From positions 123,650 through 187,649 of the forward strand of contig NZ_QXXA01000011.1 in NCBI RefSeq assembly GCF_009911265.1: 64,000 bases of DNA. Reading direction: 5' to 3'. Positions 29,132 to 38,319 of this stretch are shown here, one piece after another. Numbering within the stretch: the first letter of the stretch is position 1; each line of letters starts with the position of its first letter. The stretch is from Senegalia massiliensis. GTDB taxonomy: Bacteria > Bacillota > Clostridia > Tissierellales > SIT17. The position numbers were made by a program, and so were the translations under genes. Below the pieces are notes generated by a model. The model was given only the letters and a program-made list of their open reading frames with translations. It ran no database searches and was not told where the DNA came from.

Positions 29132-29602
29132 TCATTTTTTACTATCAATAAAATATCCACCACTAGATGGCATATTATTATAATATTTATTTGTAGTAGT
29201 TTTACCTCTTTTTATTTCTCGTAAACTTTTCTTTATATCTTCAAATCCACTTTTCATCATATTATTATTTTCATCATCTTGAACTTTTATAGTTTTCATG
29301 AGTTTTTCACACTTACTTGTTAATTCTTTTAATCTTACTAAATAATCTTTTTCAATACTTAGCTGTGATAAATCATTTATATTTTCTACCTCTTTAATAT
29401 TATTATATATCCCTAAAAATTCTACATCTAATCTATTTATTTTTTCAATTACATTTTCTTTATTGTTTATAATTCGGTTTAATTTATCAATATCATTGTT
29501 TTCTATTAATTTTTTTTGAACTATTGTAAGTTTATAGAAATCTTCTAATAGTATTTTTTTATCAGATAATAAAGAATTTAACTTTTCTATTTTTGATTCC
29601 AT
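29132..29602 (-). CDS. FliT/FlgN-like flagellar chaperone (coiled-coil)
   Basis: 156 residues, almost entirely helical with heptad character, ending in a short disordered tail with SGGYFIDSKK. It sits directly after fliS (one base between genes), where B. subtilis has fliT, the export chaperone for the cap protein FliD. The C-terminal aromatic tail resembles that of FlgN-type chaperones. Assigning FliT function rests on position; sequence identity is too low to be sure. Confidence 0.55.
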   Translation of the reverse strand: MESKIEKLNSLLSDKKILLEDFYKLTIVQKKLIENNDIDKLNRIINNKENVIEKINRLDVEFLGIYNNIKEVENINDLSQLSIEKDYLVRLKELTSKCEKLMKTIKVQDDENNNMMKSGFEDIKKSLREIKRGKTTTNKYYNNMPSSGGYFIDSKK

Positions 29603-29603
29603 A

Positions 29604-29984
29604 TTATTTGCCTTTCTTTGCTAATTTCATAGCTTGTGCCCAAGTATCTCTTAATTCTTTGGATATATCATATATTTCATTTAATATTTCTATATCCTTT
29701 CTAATATTAGCTTCCATAAGTCTTCTATTCATATATTCATATAAATTATATAATTGTTTACCTACTTCATATTTTCTATCAACTGTAACCATGAACTCAC
29801 TAACTATTGCTTGAGCTCTTAAATTACTGTTATGAGATTTTTCTATATTTTTTTCCTCTGCAAAAATAATTGATTCTTTAATAAATCTCATAAGACCTTC
29901 ATATAATTTTAAATTTAATTCCTCTGGTGATGCTGTCATTATTGAATTATTTTGATATTGTGCATAAGGATTTTTCATTGCCAT
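29604..29984 (-). CDS. fliS: Flagellin export chaperone FliS
   Basis: 126 residues, with the FliS opening NPYAQYQNNSIMTASPEELNLKLYEG and a four-helix bundle. It binds the C-terminus of flagellin in the cytoplasm and prevents early polymerization. Located between flaG and the FliT-like gene. An AGGAGGAAT site precedes the start. Confidence 0.95.
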   Translation of the reverse strand: MAMKNPYAQYQNNSIMTASPEELNLKLYEGLMRFIKESIIFAEEKNIEKSHNSNLRAQAIVSEFMVTVDRKYEVGKQLYNLYEYMNRRLMEANIRKDIEILNEIYDISKELRDTWAQAMKLAKKGK

Positions 29985-30026
29985 AACTATTCCTCCTAAA
30001 TGTGTGTAAAATTGACGAGCTTTCCT

Positions 30027-30398
30027 TTATACTCTTTCATCAATTATAATCCCTGCTATCTCCCACATTTTCCCTATCATATCTAATATTTTTTCTGATG
30101 GTATCTCTCTTATTATTTCATCTGTTTCTGTATCCACTAATTTAACCATAATAGTATTTGTTTTCTCATGAATTGAATATTCAAGTTTCTTATCATACAT
30201 TTTCAAGCTTTCATTAGATGCATTTACAGCATGAATTAGTTCTTCTTTACTTACTCTTTTTTCTCCTTTAATTCCATTTTCTGATGTTATTTTAACTGAA
30301 CTTTTATCCTCTTCCTGTCTAATTTCTAAATTAATTTCTTTATTCATAACTGTACTTATATTAGACATTTGAGAACCTACAATTCCTTCTATAGACAT
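30027..30398 (-). CDS. flaG: FlaG family flagellar protein
   Basis: 123 residues. The C-terminal half has the FlaG signature KLEYSIHEKTNTIMVKLVD followed by DEIIREIPSEKILDMIGKMWE; the N-terminal part is variable. FlaG affects filament length in several bacteria. It is between fliD and fliS, as in B. subtilis (flaG-fliD-fliS order differs slightly). Confidence 0.9.
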   Translation of the reverse strand: MSIEGIVGSQMSNISTVMNKEINLEIRQEEDKSSVKITSENGIKGEKRVSKEELIHAVNASNESLKMYDKKLEYSIHEKTNTIMVKLVDTETDEIIREIPSEKILDMIGKMWEIAGIIIDERV

Positions 30399-30437
30399 TA
30401 TATTCCCCCTTAAATATCAGCATTTAAATTTAAAACT

Positions 30438-32888
30438 CTACATTCCTCCACCCATTTGTTGATTTAACCAAGATGATTGAGCACTCATTTGAGAAAGTGC
30501 CTTTTCCATTCTTGAAAACATGATATAATAATAATTTTCTTTAGCATCTAAATCCTCAAGTAGTTCACTAATTCTATCTTTATAATCATTAATTTTATCA
30601 TTCATAGTATTTTTAAATTCAGTTACATCGCCTTCTATTCCAGCTTTTTCTAGCAATATTCCTTTTCTACCATTTTCATCTCTAGTTATTCTAATATTAT
30701 CTTTAAGAATATCATTAAGACGTTCTGCTAAACCTTGACTCTTATATCTTATACTTCTATTAGAAGAATCTTCATAATCAATATTAGAGTCTTTTGCAAA
30801 CAAACTTTTCACCTCTTCTGGTTTGTCATTTAATGATTGTCTTAATTTTGCTTCATCTATGACTAATTTACCTTTATCTAAGTAATTTGAGCTTGTTTTA
30901 ATGCCTATATCATAAAGACTAATATCTACTCCTTCTACTTTATCATATAAAGCTCTTCTCATTTCATAAGTTACTTTTTGCAAAATTGAATCACTTCTTA
31001 ATAAACCACTTTTTGATTTTTCCTCCCATAGTTCAATCTCTTTTTCACTCATTTCTTTCTTTTGAGCATCTGTTAATGGTCTATAATCTCTATCTCTCTT
31101 TTCTCCTAATTCATCATTTATTTTTGTAATAACCTCGTTATATTTCTCTACAAAACCTTTAATTTTTTCTATAGTTTTATCAACATTAGAGTTAATTGAT
31201 ATATTAATTTCACCAGCTTCTTCTGCTTTTAAATTAAATTCTACACCATCTATTGTAAATGTATTAGAACTTCTATTAGTTGTTACTCCATTATAAGTAA
31301 AACTAGCATCTTTAGCACTTTGATCTTGTACTAATCCTAAAACCCCTGTTAAAAAGTTTCCAGTATTATCACTCAAAGATACTTCATTCATAAGTCCAGT
31401 TTCTTTTGATTCCAATTGAAATTCATCTGTTACACTATTATACTTTAATGTAACTCCTACATCACTTTTATTTACAGTATCTATAACATCTTTAATAGTA
31501 TCAGTATCATTAAATGTAAAATTCTCATTATTTATAGTAAATGATATTTCATTTCCTACAAATGTAATATTTTCACTAAATTTAGCATCTTTAAGTTGAC
31601 TATTAATATTTATTGTATTAGTTTGACCATTAGTAAAACCTAAATCATCTACAATATTTTCTTTACTATTAGAAATTTTAATTTCTTCACCATTTGTTCC
31701 TAAAAATACTAACTTTCCATTTAATACACTGGCACTTATGGAACTATCAGTTAATTGTGAATTTATTTCTGTAACAAGACTAGATACATCATTAAAATCA
31801 TCTGAAAGATCTATATTATAATCAGTACCATCAATATTTATATTAAATTCTTTGCCAATTTCAGATATATCAATGTTAACTGTAGATTCTAACTTATCTA
31901 TCTTTGCTCCATTAGATAATCCTAAGTTTTTAATTACATCATCTGTTGAACCACTATTAAAAATAATCTCATCTGAAGTATCATGAGATACAAACTTTAA
32001 TTTATCTCCATCATTAGTTACTTTAATATTACCTTCGCCAATAGCTGTATCAATATTAGATTGAATTTGTGTACTAAGCTCATTAATATCATTAGCATTA
32101 ACACTAATATCCACTTCAGTTTCAGTTCCATTTATATCTATTTTAATTTTACCTGTAAAATTTAGTGGTTCAGTAAAATCAATAGTTGTTCCTGTAATTG
32201 AATTAGATTGATTATTCTTGAAGCCTAAATCTGAAACATATGTATTAGGTGTACTTTTTATCTGTAAATTATGACCTACAGAATCTATTTTAATATTACC
32301 TCCATCGTTTGATAATACAATATTTCCGGTTCCAAATGAAGAATCTAACTTAGATTGTAAGTCAGATATTAATGTTTCAGTAGTTTCTGTAGAATAATCT
32401 TTATCTAATGTTATTGTCTTTTCTACACCATCTAATTTAATATTAAAGCTTTTACCTTGTTTTAAATTAGCTTTATTTAATCCTGTTCCAATCATATTAG
32501 ATATACTTTTAGAATCATCTGTACTCCAAATCCCTTTTTCAGCTAAAGTAATATTCCCAATAGTATAATTCCCAGGAGATGCAGATCCAGTAGGATTTAT
32601 ACTTATAGCATTAGTATCTACTCCATTTAGTGTAACACTAGAATCAAAAGTACCAAATGCAGAAGTTGAAGTAAAATTATTTTCTGGCTTTAAAAGATTA
32701 AAGTATTCATCTTGAAATCCTCTAAGCACATTTGCTATATCTCTATAAGCATCTCTTTTCCATTCAATATATGTTTTTTCCTGCCCCACCTTATCTACCG
32801 TTATACGTTCAGCTTTCATAAGTTTATCAATCATAGCTTCTGTATCTAAGCCTGATGCCATTCCCGTTATTCTTAATAAATCACTCAA
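30438..32888 (-). CDS. fliD: Flagellar cap protein FliD with three internal repeat domains
   Basis: 816 residues against about 450-680 in most relatives. The N-terminal ITGMASGLDTEAMIDKLMKAE (7-27) and the C-terminal SQMSAQSSWLNQQMGGGM are classic FliD ends, with the FliD_C domain at about 575-800. The extra length comes from three related segments at about 146-234, 246-330 and 346-430, each with a pattern of I-[DN]-G-x-E/D, a serine/threonine loop, a helical QSxLD or QSNID part, and a DLGF/NLGL close. These are probably surface-exposed variable domains of the cap. It starts with TTG after GGCGGTGA and has its own sigma-D promoter. Confidence 0.92.
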   Translation of the reverse strand: MSDLLRITGMASGLDTEAMIDKLMKAERITVDKVGQEKTYIEWKRDAYRDIANVLRGFQDEYFNLLKPENNFTSTSAFGTFDSSVTLNGVDTNAISINPTGSASPGNYTIGNITLAEKGIWSTDDSKSISNMIGTGLNKANLKQGKSFNIKLDGVEKTITLDKDYSTETTETLISDLQSKLDSSFGTGNIVLSNDGGNIKIDSVGHNLQIKSTPNTYVSDLGFKNNQSNSITGTTIDFTEPLNFTGKIKIDINGTETEVDISVNANDINELSTQIQSNIDTAIGEGNIKVTNDGDKLKFVSHDTSDEIIFNSGSTDDVIKNLGLSNGAKIDKLESTVNIDISEIGKEFNINIDGTDYNIDLSDDFNDVSSLVTEINSQLTDSSISASVLNGKLVFLGTNGEEIKISNSKENIVDDLGFTNGQTNTININSQLKDAKFSENITFVGNEISFTINNENFTFNDTDTIKDVIDTVNKSDVGVTLKYNSVTDEFQLESKETGLMNEVSLSDNTGNFLTGVLGLVQDQSAKDASFTYNGVTTNRSSNTFTIDGVEFNLKAEEAGEINISINSNVDKTIEKIKGFVEKYNEVITKINDELGEKRDRDYRPLTDAQKKEMSEKEIELWEEKSKSGLLRSDSILQKVTYEMRRALYDKVEGVDISLYDIGIKTSSNYLDKGKLVIDEAKLRQSLNDKPEEVKSLFAKDSNIDYEDSSNRSIRYKSQGLAERLNDILKDNIRITRDENGRKGILLEKAGIEGDVTEFKNTMNDKINDYKDRISELLEDLDAKENYYYIMFSRMEKALSQMSAQSSWLNQQMGGGM

Positions 32889-32928
32889 AAAATCACCGCC
32901 TGTAATATAATTTACTTATCTATATAAA

Positions 32929-32955
32929 GTATCGGCTAAAAATATAATTTCTTTA
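32929..32955 (-). promoter_or_regulatory. Sigma-D promoter of fliD
   Basis: Minus-strand TAAA (32952-32955), 15-base spacer, GCCGATAC (32929-32936); the consensus is TAAA-N15-GCCGATAT. Confidence 0.8.
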
Positions 32956-32967
32956 ATCGTCTAAATA

Positions 32968-34824
32968 TTAATTATATTTATTTTCTATTTCCGTTATAGT
33001 TTCTTTTAAAATAGGAAGAGTAAATTCCACTGAATTTGACAATGCTGTATAAAATTCAAGAGATCTTTTCATTATAGAAATATCATCTTTACTAGTATTT
33101 GATACAGTATTTTCAAGGAAAACTTTATATACTATTGGCTTTATCAAATGATTAATCATATTAAATTCTTCTTGCTTTTGCTTTATATATTTATCAATAT
33201 TATCTAACCTATTTAATTTTGGACCAATATTATCAGAGTTTTTATTTTCCTTATATATATTTATTATTTTATTACATATTTTAATTGCATCCATAGATTT
33301 CTTATGAATTATTTCTAGATTATTATACATATTTTGTAATTTTTTTATTAATAATTTTAATTCATCTAAATTAAATTTAATATCAGAGTTTAAGGCTTCA
33401 TGGATTTTTCTCGTAACTTCTATATCTTTATAACAATATTTATTTATTGCATCTTGAAATGTCATTATTTCAGTTCCTTCTATTTTGGCTCCACCTTCTG
33501 TTGCATCTATATATAATCTATTACTTGTATCATTTAATATTTCGTTTTCAAACCATCTTAAAAAAGTATATAAATCATATCCTGTTAATACCTTATCTCC
33601 ATATATATTCTCAACTTCAAAATATTTGGTTTTTATAGAATCCGATTTTCTAGCATATTTAGTTCCTTCAGCATGAGTTTTATTATTTGTATATGCTAAA
33701 TCTTGTCCAATAAAAATTATAGGATCTGCTCCTAATTTTATAGCTATATTAAATGCTACACATGCTACTGATCCACCTAAATTTATAACTCCTACTTCTT
33801 TATCAAATTCTTTAAATAACTCTTTAATATATCCTCCCATATTATCTGTTAATACTTTAATTCCCTTATGATTCTCCAATATTTTAGGATGAGAAATAGA
33901 CATATAAATTAAAGGAATGTTCTCATAATCTAAATTATCAAAATGGGCTAAATTTAGTTCTCCTCCATCAACTGTAACTATAAAATCTGGATTAATATTT
34001 TTACTCAATAAAACTTTAAGAGCTGTATCTACACAAATTATAACTGCTTTATTTTTTATATTTCTCAATAATTCAACATTTTTATTTAATGAAGGTCCTG
34101 CTGAAACAATAATTACAGGCTTGTTTAAAAATACATCTTTTAATTGACTTATAAAATTACTTTCTACAGCTGCACTCATATTTTTTAATAGATTTTGCTG
34201 CCAATCTCTATTAAATTTAATCATAGTATTTCTATCTATTTTTCGTATGTATAAATGGTCATAGATCATTTTATTAACTTTTTGTTCCATATCACTAAAT
34301 AATTTTTTATAATTAGAAAATGTATAATATTCTACAAGATGACAATTATTCCATGATATATTTTTATTAAGAAAATATCTTAATTTATCTAAATTATCTT
34401 CTATCATAATCAAAATATTATTATTTTCTATAATATTAGTTATGTCTATATTTTTAATTATTTCATTAAATATAGATATACTAGGCTCAATAATTAATAT
34501 CTTTGTTTCATTACCTATACGATTCATTAATTCTTTAATATGATATATCATACCAAGTCCATAAATTATATATATTTTATCATTACTTAAAGTTAAATTA
34601 GAAATCCATCTTTTTGCATCTTTGCTAGGATCAAACTTACTATGTAAATGTATTACATTTCTTTCTCTATTAATAATAAATGAAATTTGTCCATTTTTAG
34701 CCTTATTAACTTCTACAGTTAAATCTTCTACTTTCTTCTCATTTGTTTTTATATATTCTATCATTGTAGGATATCTCGCATTAATTTTTTCTATATTTTT
34801 CGTATGTATTTCATGACTTTTCAT
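32968..34824 (-). CDS. Maf-type flagellin glycosyltransferase (DUF115), copy 1
   Basis: 618 residues of the motility-associated factor (Maf) / MptE-like DUF115 family. Core motifs are VIIVSAGPSLNKN near residue 234, VTVDGG, GGSVACVAFNIA and FIGQDLAYTNNKTHAEGT. Maf proteins attach nonulosonic sugars (pseudaminic or legionaminic acid) to surface serine/threonine residues of flagellin in the cytoplasm. This copy has a long helical C-terminus (about 470-618) missing in the second copy. The two adjoin and are between fliD and flagellin. No nonulosonic acid synthesis gene is in the window, so donor sugar is unknown. Confidence 0.85.
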   Translation of the reverse strand: MKSHEIHTKNIEKINARYPTMIEYIKTNEKKVEDLTVEVNKAKNGQISFIINRERNVIHLHSKFDPSKDAKRWISNLTLSNDKIYIIYGLGMIYHIKELMNRIGNETKILIIEPSISIFNEIIKNIDITNIIENNNILIMIEDNLDKLRYFLNKNISWNNCHLVEYYTFSNYKKLFSDMEQKVNKMIYDHLYIRKIDRNTMIKFNRDWQQNLLKNMSAAVESNFISQLKDVFLNKPVIIVSAGPSLNKNVELLRNIKNKAVIICVDTALKVLLSKNINPDFIVTVDGGELNLAHFDNLDYENIPLIYMSISHPKILENHKGIKVLTDNMGGYIKELFKEFDKEVGVINLGGSVACVAFNIAIKLGADPIIFIGQDLAYTNNKTHAEGTKYARKSDSIKTKYFEVENIYGDKVLTGYDLYTFLRWFENEILNDTSNRLYIDATEGGAKIEGTEIMTFQDAINKYCYKDIEVTRKIHEALNSDIKFNLDELKLLIKKLQNMYNNLEIIHKKSMDAIKICNKIINIYKENKNSDNIGPKLNRLDNIDKYIKQKQEEFNMINHLIKPIVYKVFLENTVSNTSKDDISIMKRSLEFYTALSNSVEFTLPILKETITEIENKYN

Positions 34825-34834
34825 AAAAATCTCC

Positions 34835-36193
34835 TCATAATAAATTTATATTATCACTAATATCTTCAAAACAATATTTTTTTATAGATTCTTTTAAACA
34901 TAATACATATGTTCCATTTATCATAGCCCCACCTTCTGTAGAATCAATAAATGTAATACTTTTTTCTTTTTGTATTCTATTCTGAATCCATCTTAAATAA
35001 CTAAATAAATTTTTTGAAGTATAGATATACTTACCATTAGTGTCTAATACTTTTCGTAATGTATTGTTATTAGATACATTCAAATGATTAGCTTCCTCAG
35101 AATGAGTTTTTTCTTCACTAAAAGCCAAATCTTGCCCAACAAAAACAATTGGATCACATCCAAACTTTATAAGAATGTCCAGCGCTGTAGTAGCTACTGA
35201 ACCACCTGTTTCTACAGTTCTATAATTGTTTTTATTTGCCAACTCTTCTGAATTTTTAAATCCATTTTGAAAAGCAATATATTTTTTACCTTTATAATTT
35301 AATGCTACTTTTTTATTACATGTTGATAATATTATCATTGGAATAAGTATATTTAACCCTTGTATTTGATCATATACTATATCATAAGGGTCAGTTATTA
35401 TTATAGCATCAGGAACTATATCATTACTAAGTAATGCTTTTACTGCTCTTCCTACACATAGTATTAGACCTTTATCTCTTATTTTCTTTAATTCATTAAT
35501 ATTTTTATCTAATGAAGGACCTGCTGATACTAAAAAAGCAGGCACATCTATCATTTTGTTAAATAAATTATCAACATATCCATCTACATTTTTTATATTT
35601 GAATTAAAATTTTCAATTAATAACTCTTCAACGCCAACTAATTTCTTTTTCATTCTAAATTCTTCAAGCAAATATTTTATTTCTTTATATTGATTAGGGA
35701 TAGCTTTCATTGATTGAGTATGAAATATAATCTCAAATTCATCTTTATTACTGAGTATTTCTTTTAATTTTTTTATATAAAAATTAATATTATCACTCAT
35801 AATTAATTCTAATCTATCATCTTGTAAAATAGATCTTAAGTCCATATTTAATAAAGCTTCATTAAATATTTTTTTATTAAATTCAAATACAAATATTTTT
35901 TCATTATCAATCCCATCTAAAAATTTTTCTATATGATAACCTAAACCAAAACCAATTAAAATAAAATTCTTTATATTATTTTTGTAGTTATTTTCAAAAA
36001 ATCTTTGTGATTCTTTTAAAGGATTATATTTACTATGAATGTAAAATTCTAACCCCAAATCATTTACTTTTAATGTTTTATGATTTGTTTTAGTTGATAA
36101 TATTTGATAATTACTATCACATTTTTCTGATTTCATAATTTTATAAATATCAGGATATAATCTTTTCAATGTCTTCATATTATTTAGATACAT
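34835..36193 (-). CDS. Maf-type flagellin glycosyltransferase (DUF115), copy 2
   Basis: 452 residues, same family as the next gene, with FLVSAGPSLDKNINELKK near residue 219, IITDPYD and GGSVATTALDILIKFGCDPIVFVGQDLAFSEEKTHSEEANHL. It lacks the long helical tail of copy 1, and differs enough in sequence to have a distinct acceptor or to act in a complex. It starts 11 bases after the Orf122 stop and ends 10 bases before copy 1. Confidence 0.85.
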   Translation of the reverse strand: MYLNNMKTLKRLYPDIYKIMKSEKCDSNYQILSTKTNHKTLKVNDLGLEFYIHSKYNPLKESQRFFENNYKNNIKNFILIGFGLGYHIEKFLDGIDNEKIFVFEFNKKIFNEALLNMDLRSILQDDRLELIMSDNINFYIKKLKEILSNKDEFEIIFHTQSMKAIPNQYKEIKYLLEEFRMKKKLVGVEELLIENFNSNIKNVDGYVDNLFNKMIDVPAFLVSAGPSLDKNINELKKIRDKGLILCVGRAVKALLSNDIVPDAIIITDPYDIVYDQIQGLNILIPMIILSTCNKKVALNYKGKKYIAFQNGFKNSEELANKNNYRTVETGGSVATTALDILIKFGCDPIVFVGQDLAFSEEKTHSEEANHLNVSNNNTLRKVLDTNGKYIYTSKNLFSYLRWIQNRIQKEKSITFIDSTEGGAMINGTYVLCLKESIKKYCFEDISDNINLL

Positions 36194-36204
36194 ATTAATT
36201 CTCC

Positions 36205-36573
36205 TTAATTTACCACAAAGCTAATATTGGATATTTCTTTTTTCCAATATTTAAATATATCTATTAATTCATACTCTAATAAATCACTTACATATACAAA
36301 ATCTTCATTTTGTAAAGCCTGTTCAAATTCTAAAAGTATTTTTCTTATATTCTTTTCATTAATTTCTATATTATATTTTTCTAAAGTTGGCTTTGTAAGT
36401 ATAACTACTTCCAAGCACCAATTTATTCCCTCAATTGCTTCTATTAATAGTTTTAAAGCTTCTCCTTCATTATCTTTAGAAAAATGGTCTACTATATTTT
36501 CTATACCAGGTATAAGCTTATCAAGATATTCATTGAGTGAATTCAATGATTCATTTATTATATTATTTGCCAT
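36205..36573 (-). CDS. 122-residue helical protein of unknown function in the flagellar cluster
   Basis: Not recognised. A soluble, acidic, all-helical protein (ESLNSLNEYLDKLIPGIENIV at the start, LEFEQALQNEDFVYVSDLLEYEL near the end). It lies between flagellin and the two Maf glycosyltransferases, with a GAGGGGGAAT site. It could serve the glycosylation step or be a chaperone; this is inferred from position only. Confidence 0.75.
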   Translation of the reverse strand: MANNIINESLNSLNEYLDKLIPGIENIVDHFSKDNEGEALKLLIEAIEGINWCLEVVILTKPTLEKYNIEINEKNIRKILLEFEQALQNEDFVYVSDLLEYELIDIFKYWKKEISNISFVVN

Positions 36574-36593
36574 TAATATTCCCCCTCTATTAA

Positions 36594-36624
36594 AATAAGA
36601 CTAACCTAAAAGGCCAGTCTTATT
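36594..36624 (-). terminator. Terminator after flagellin
   Basis: AATAAGACT/AGTCTTATT outer stem and a G+C-rich inner stem (GGCCT/AGGTT with wobbles), followed by UUUUAAUAG on the minus strand. It isolates the abundant flagellin message. Confidence 0.8.
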
Positions 36625-36650
36625 CTTAAAATATTATATCAATTATTTAA

Positions 36651-37463
36651 TTATCTTAATAATTGAAGTACTCCTTGTGGTTGTTGATTAGCTTGAGCAA
36701 GCATTGCTTGAGCAGCTTGGTTAAGAATATTATTCTTAGTGAAACTCATCATTTCTTTAGCCATATCAACGTCTCTTATTCTTGATTCAGAAGCTTGTAA
36801 GTTTTCAGATGCATTATCAAGATTCTTGATAGTATGCTCAAGTCTATTTTGAAGAGCACCTAATCCAGAACGTTCTCCAGATAATTTTTCTATAGCAGCA
36901 TCAATAGTTGTTATTGCAGTATCAGCACTTGATTGAGCAGAAACACTTATTCCACTTACACCTAAACCAGTTGCAGTCATATCTCCTATTGATAATGAAA
37001 CATTTTCAGTAGCATTAGCCCCTATATGAATTATAGCACCAGATACACTACCATCCAATAAATTTTGCTTGTTAAATTGAGTCTTTTCACCTATTCTAGT
37101 TAATTCTTCTTGTAATGCTGTAACTTCTTTTTGTATAGCAGTTCTATCAGCTGTTACATTAGTATCATTAGAAGATTGTACTGCAAGTTCTCTCATTCTT
37201 TGTAATATTGCATGAGACTCATTTAATGCACCTTCAGCTGTTTGTATAAGTGAAATACCATCTTGAGCATTACTAGATGCTTGGTTAAGTCCTTTTATTT
37301 GTCCTCTCATTTTTTCTGAGATAGATAAACCAGCTGCATCGTCACCTGCTCTATTTATTCTCATACCTGAAGATAATTTCTCTAAAGATTTTGCTGTTGC
37401 ATTATTGTTGATTCCTAATTGTCTATGACTGTTCATTGCCATTAAGTTATTATTAATTCTCAT
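36651..37463 (-). CDS. hag: Flagellin
   Basis: 270 residues, a short flagellin close in size to B. subtilis Hag. The N-terminal D0/D1 ([20 protein letters not shown], then [26 protein letters not shown]) and C-terminal D1/D0 ([34 protein letters not shown]) regions are well conserved; the central variable part (about 150-195) is small and serine/threonine-rich, a fit target for Maf glycosylation. It polymerises into the filament after export. Expression: sigma-D promoter at 37591-37617 and two CsrA-type sites in the leader. Confidence 0.97.
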   Translation of the reverse strand: MRINNNLMAMNSHRQLGINNNATAKSLEKLSSGMRINRAGDDAAGLSISEKMRGQIKGLNQASSNAQDGISLIQTAEGALNESHAILQRMRELAVQSSNDTNVTADRTAIQKEVTALQEELTRIGEKTQFNKQNLLDGSVSGAIIHIGANATENVSLSIGDMTATGLGVSGISVSAQSSADTAITTIDAAIEKLSGERSGLGALQNRLEHTIKNLDNASENLQASESRIRDVDMAKEMMSFTKNNILNQAAQAMLAQANQQPQGVLQLLR

Positions 37464-37472
37464 TTTTATATT

Positions 37473-37506
37473 CCTCCTTGAAATTTCCTTTTACGGCATC
37501 CTTGCC
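37473..37506 (-). promoter_or_regulatory. CsrA binding sites in the flagellin leader
   Basis: On the minus strand GGCAAGGATGCC (37495-37506) forms a four-base-pair hairpin presenting AGGA in the loop, matching the CsrA consensus CARGGAUG. A second site, CAAGGAGG (37473-37480), overlaps the Shine-Dalgarno. This two-site layout matches B. subtilis hag, where CsrA blocks translation until FliW removes it. Confidence 0.7.
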
Positions 37507-37590
37507 CTTAAGGTTTTTTTATTTATAATAAAGCCTTATATGTATTCGGCCGTTATACAATATAAAGATTTATTATTGTCTACACTTATA

Positions 37591-37617
37591 TTATCGACAT
37601 ATTTTTATATAACTTTA
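37591..37617 (-). promoter_or_regulatory. Sigma-D promoter of flagellin
   Basis: TAAA (37614-37617), 15-base spacer, GTCGATAA (37591-37598) on the minus strand. This gives an untranslated leader of roughly 120 bases. Confidence 0.75.
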
Positions 37618-37643
37618 GTATTTTTTCAAAAAATATTATATTT

Positions 37644-37862
37644 CTAAAATAAATTTTTTAAGCTATCAAAATCTATTTTTCCATCTGCAGCAACTTTATT
37701 TTCATTTTGAATGTCAACATAGATTTCTTTTCTATGTATATCTATATTTTTAGGAGCTTTTATCCCTAATTTCACTTTACCATCTTGTATATCTGTTACC
37801 ACTATTTCTATATTATCACCTATCATTATACTTTCGTTTTTCTTTCTCGTTAATATTAGCAT
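37644..37862 (-). CDS. csrA: Translational regulator CsrA
   Basis: 72 residues. The beta-strand core [34 protein letters not shown] and the following AP(K)[10 protein letters not shown] are standard. Homodimer binds GGA hairpins in mRNA; the likely target is the flagellin leader directly downstream. Its ATG follows the FliW stop with no gap. Confidence 0.97.
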   Translation of the reverse strand: MLILTRKKNESIMIGDNIEIVVTDIQDGKVKLGIKAPKNIDIHRKEIYVDIQNENKVAADGKIDFDSLKNLF

Positions 37863-38306
37863 TTATATAGCCTCACTTTCCTTTTCAAATATAGGATGCT
37901 TTGTGCTATATCTATTATCGTCTAATACTATTTGAGCTCCTAAGTTTCTTGTTGTGTTTATAACTATAGGACCTGATAGATTTGCTGTCATCTTTTTTAA
38001 ATCTTTTGGTACTGTTACAATAGTATATAACTTGACTTCTTCTGGTTTCTTAATTTTTAGTTTTTCTACTATTGAGTCAGAAATATTTATATCATAATCT
38101 TTTTTAAATACAAATGGATCTATTATTACAAATGCTAAATTACTATCATTTAAAGATTGAAGATAATGAAATGGATTTTCTTCATCATTATTTTTTATTA
38201 TAATAAATCGATTTTGGTCTTCAAATGCAAGTATACCTGATGGGAAATTTATTATATCTTTTTCTTCTATCTCTATTTCACCAAAATTTTTGGTGTTAAT
38301 TTTCAT
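37863..38306 (-). CDS. fliW: Flagellar assembly factor FliW
   Basis: 147 residues with the FliW pattern (FGEIEIEEKDIINFPSGILAFED, YLQSLNDSNLAFVIIDPFVF, LYTIVTVPKDLKKMTANLSGPIVIN). FliW binds either flagellin or CsrA, coupling flagellin export to translation. fliW-csrA are fused end to start with no gap, ahead of the flagellin promoter. Confidence 0.96.
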   Translation of the reverse strand: MKINTKNFGEIEIEEKDIINFPSGILAFEDQNRFIIIKNNDEENPFHYLQSLNDSNLAFVIIDPFVFKKDYDINISDSIVEKLKIKKPEEVKLYTIVTVPKDLKKMTANLSGPIVINTTRNLGAQIVLDDNRYSTKHPIFEKESEAI

Positions 38307-38319
38307 ATTATCCCTCTTT

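Noticed and set aside
37473..37585. Cyclic-di-GMP riboswitch in the flagellin leader
   Set aside because: The GGTAGC and GGGTTACCGATGG core elements of GEMM aptamers are absent.
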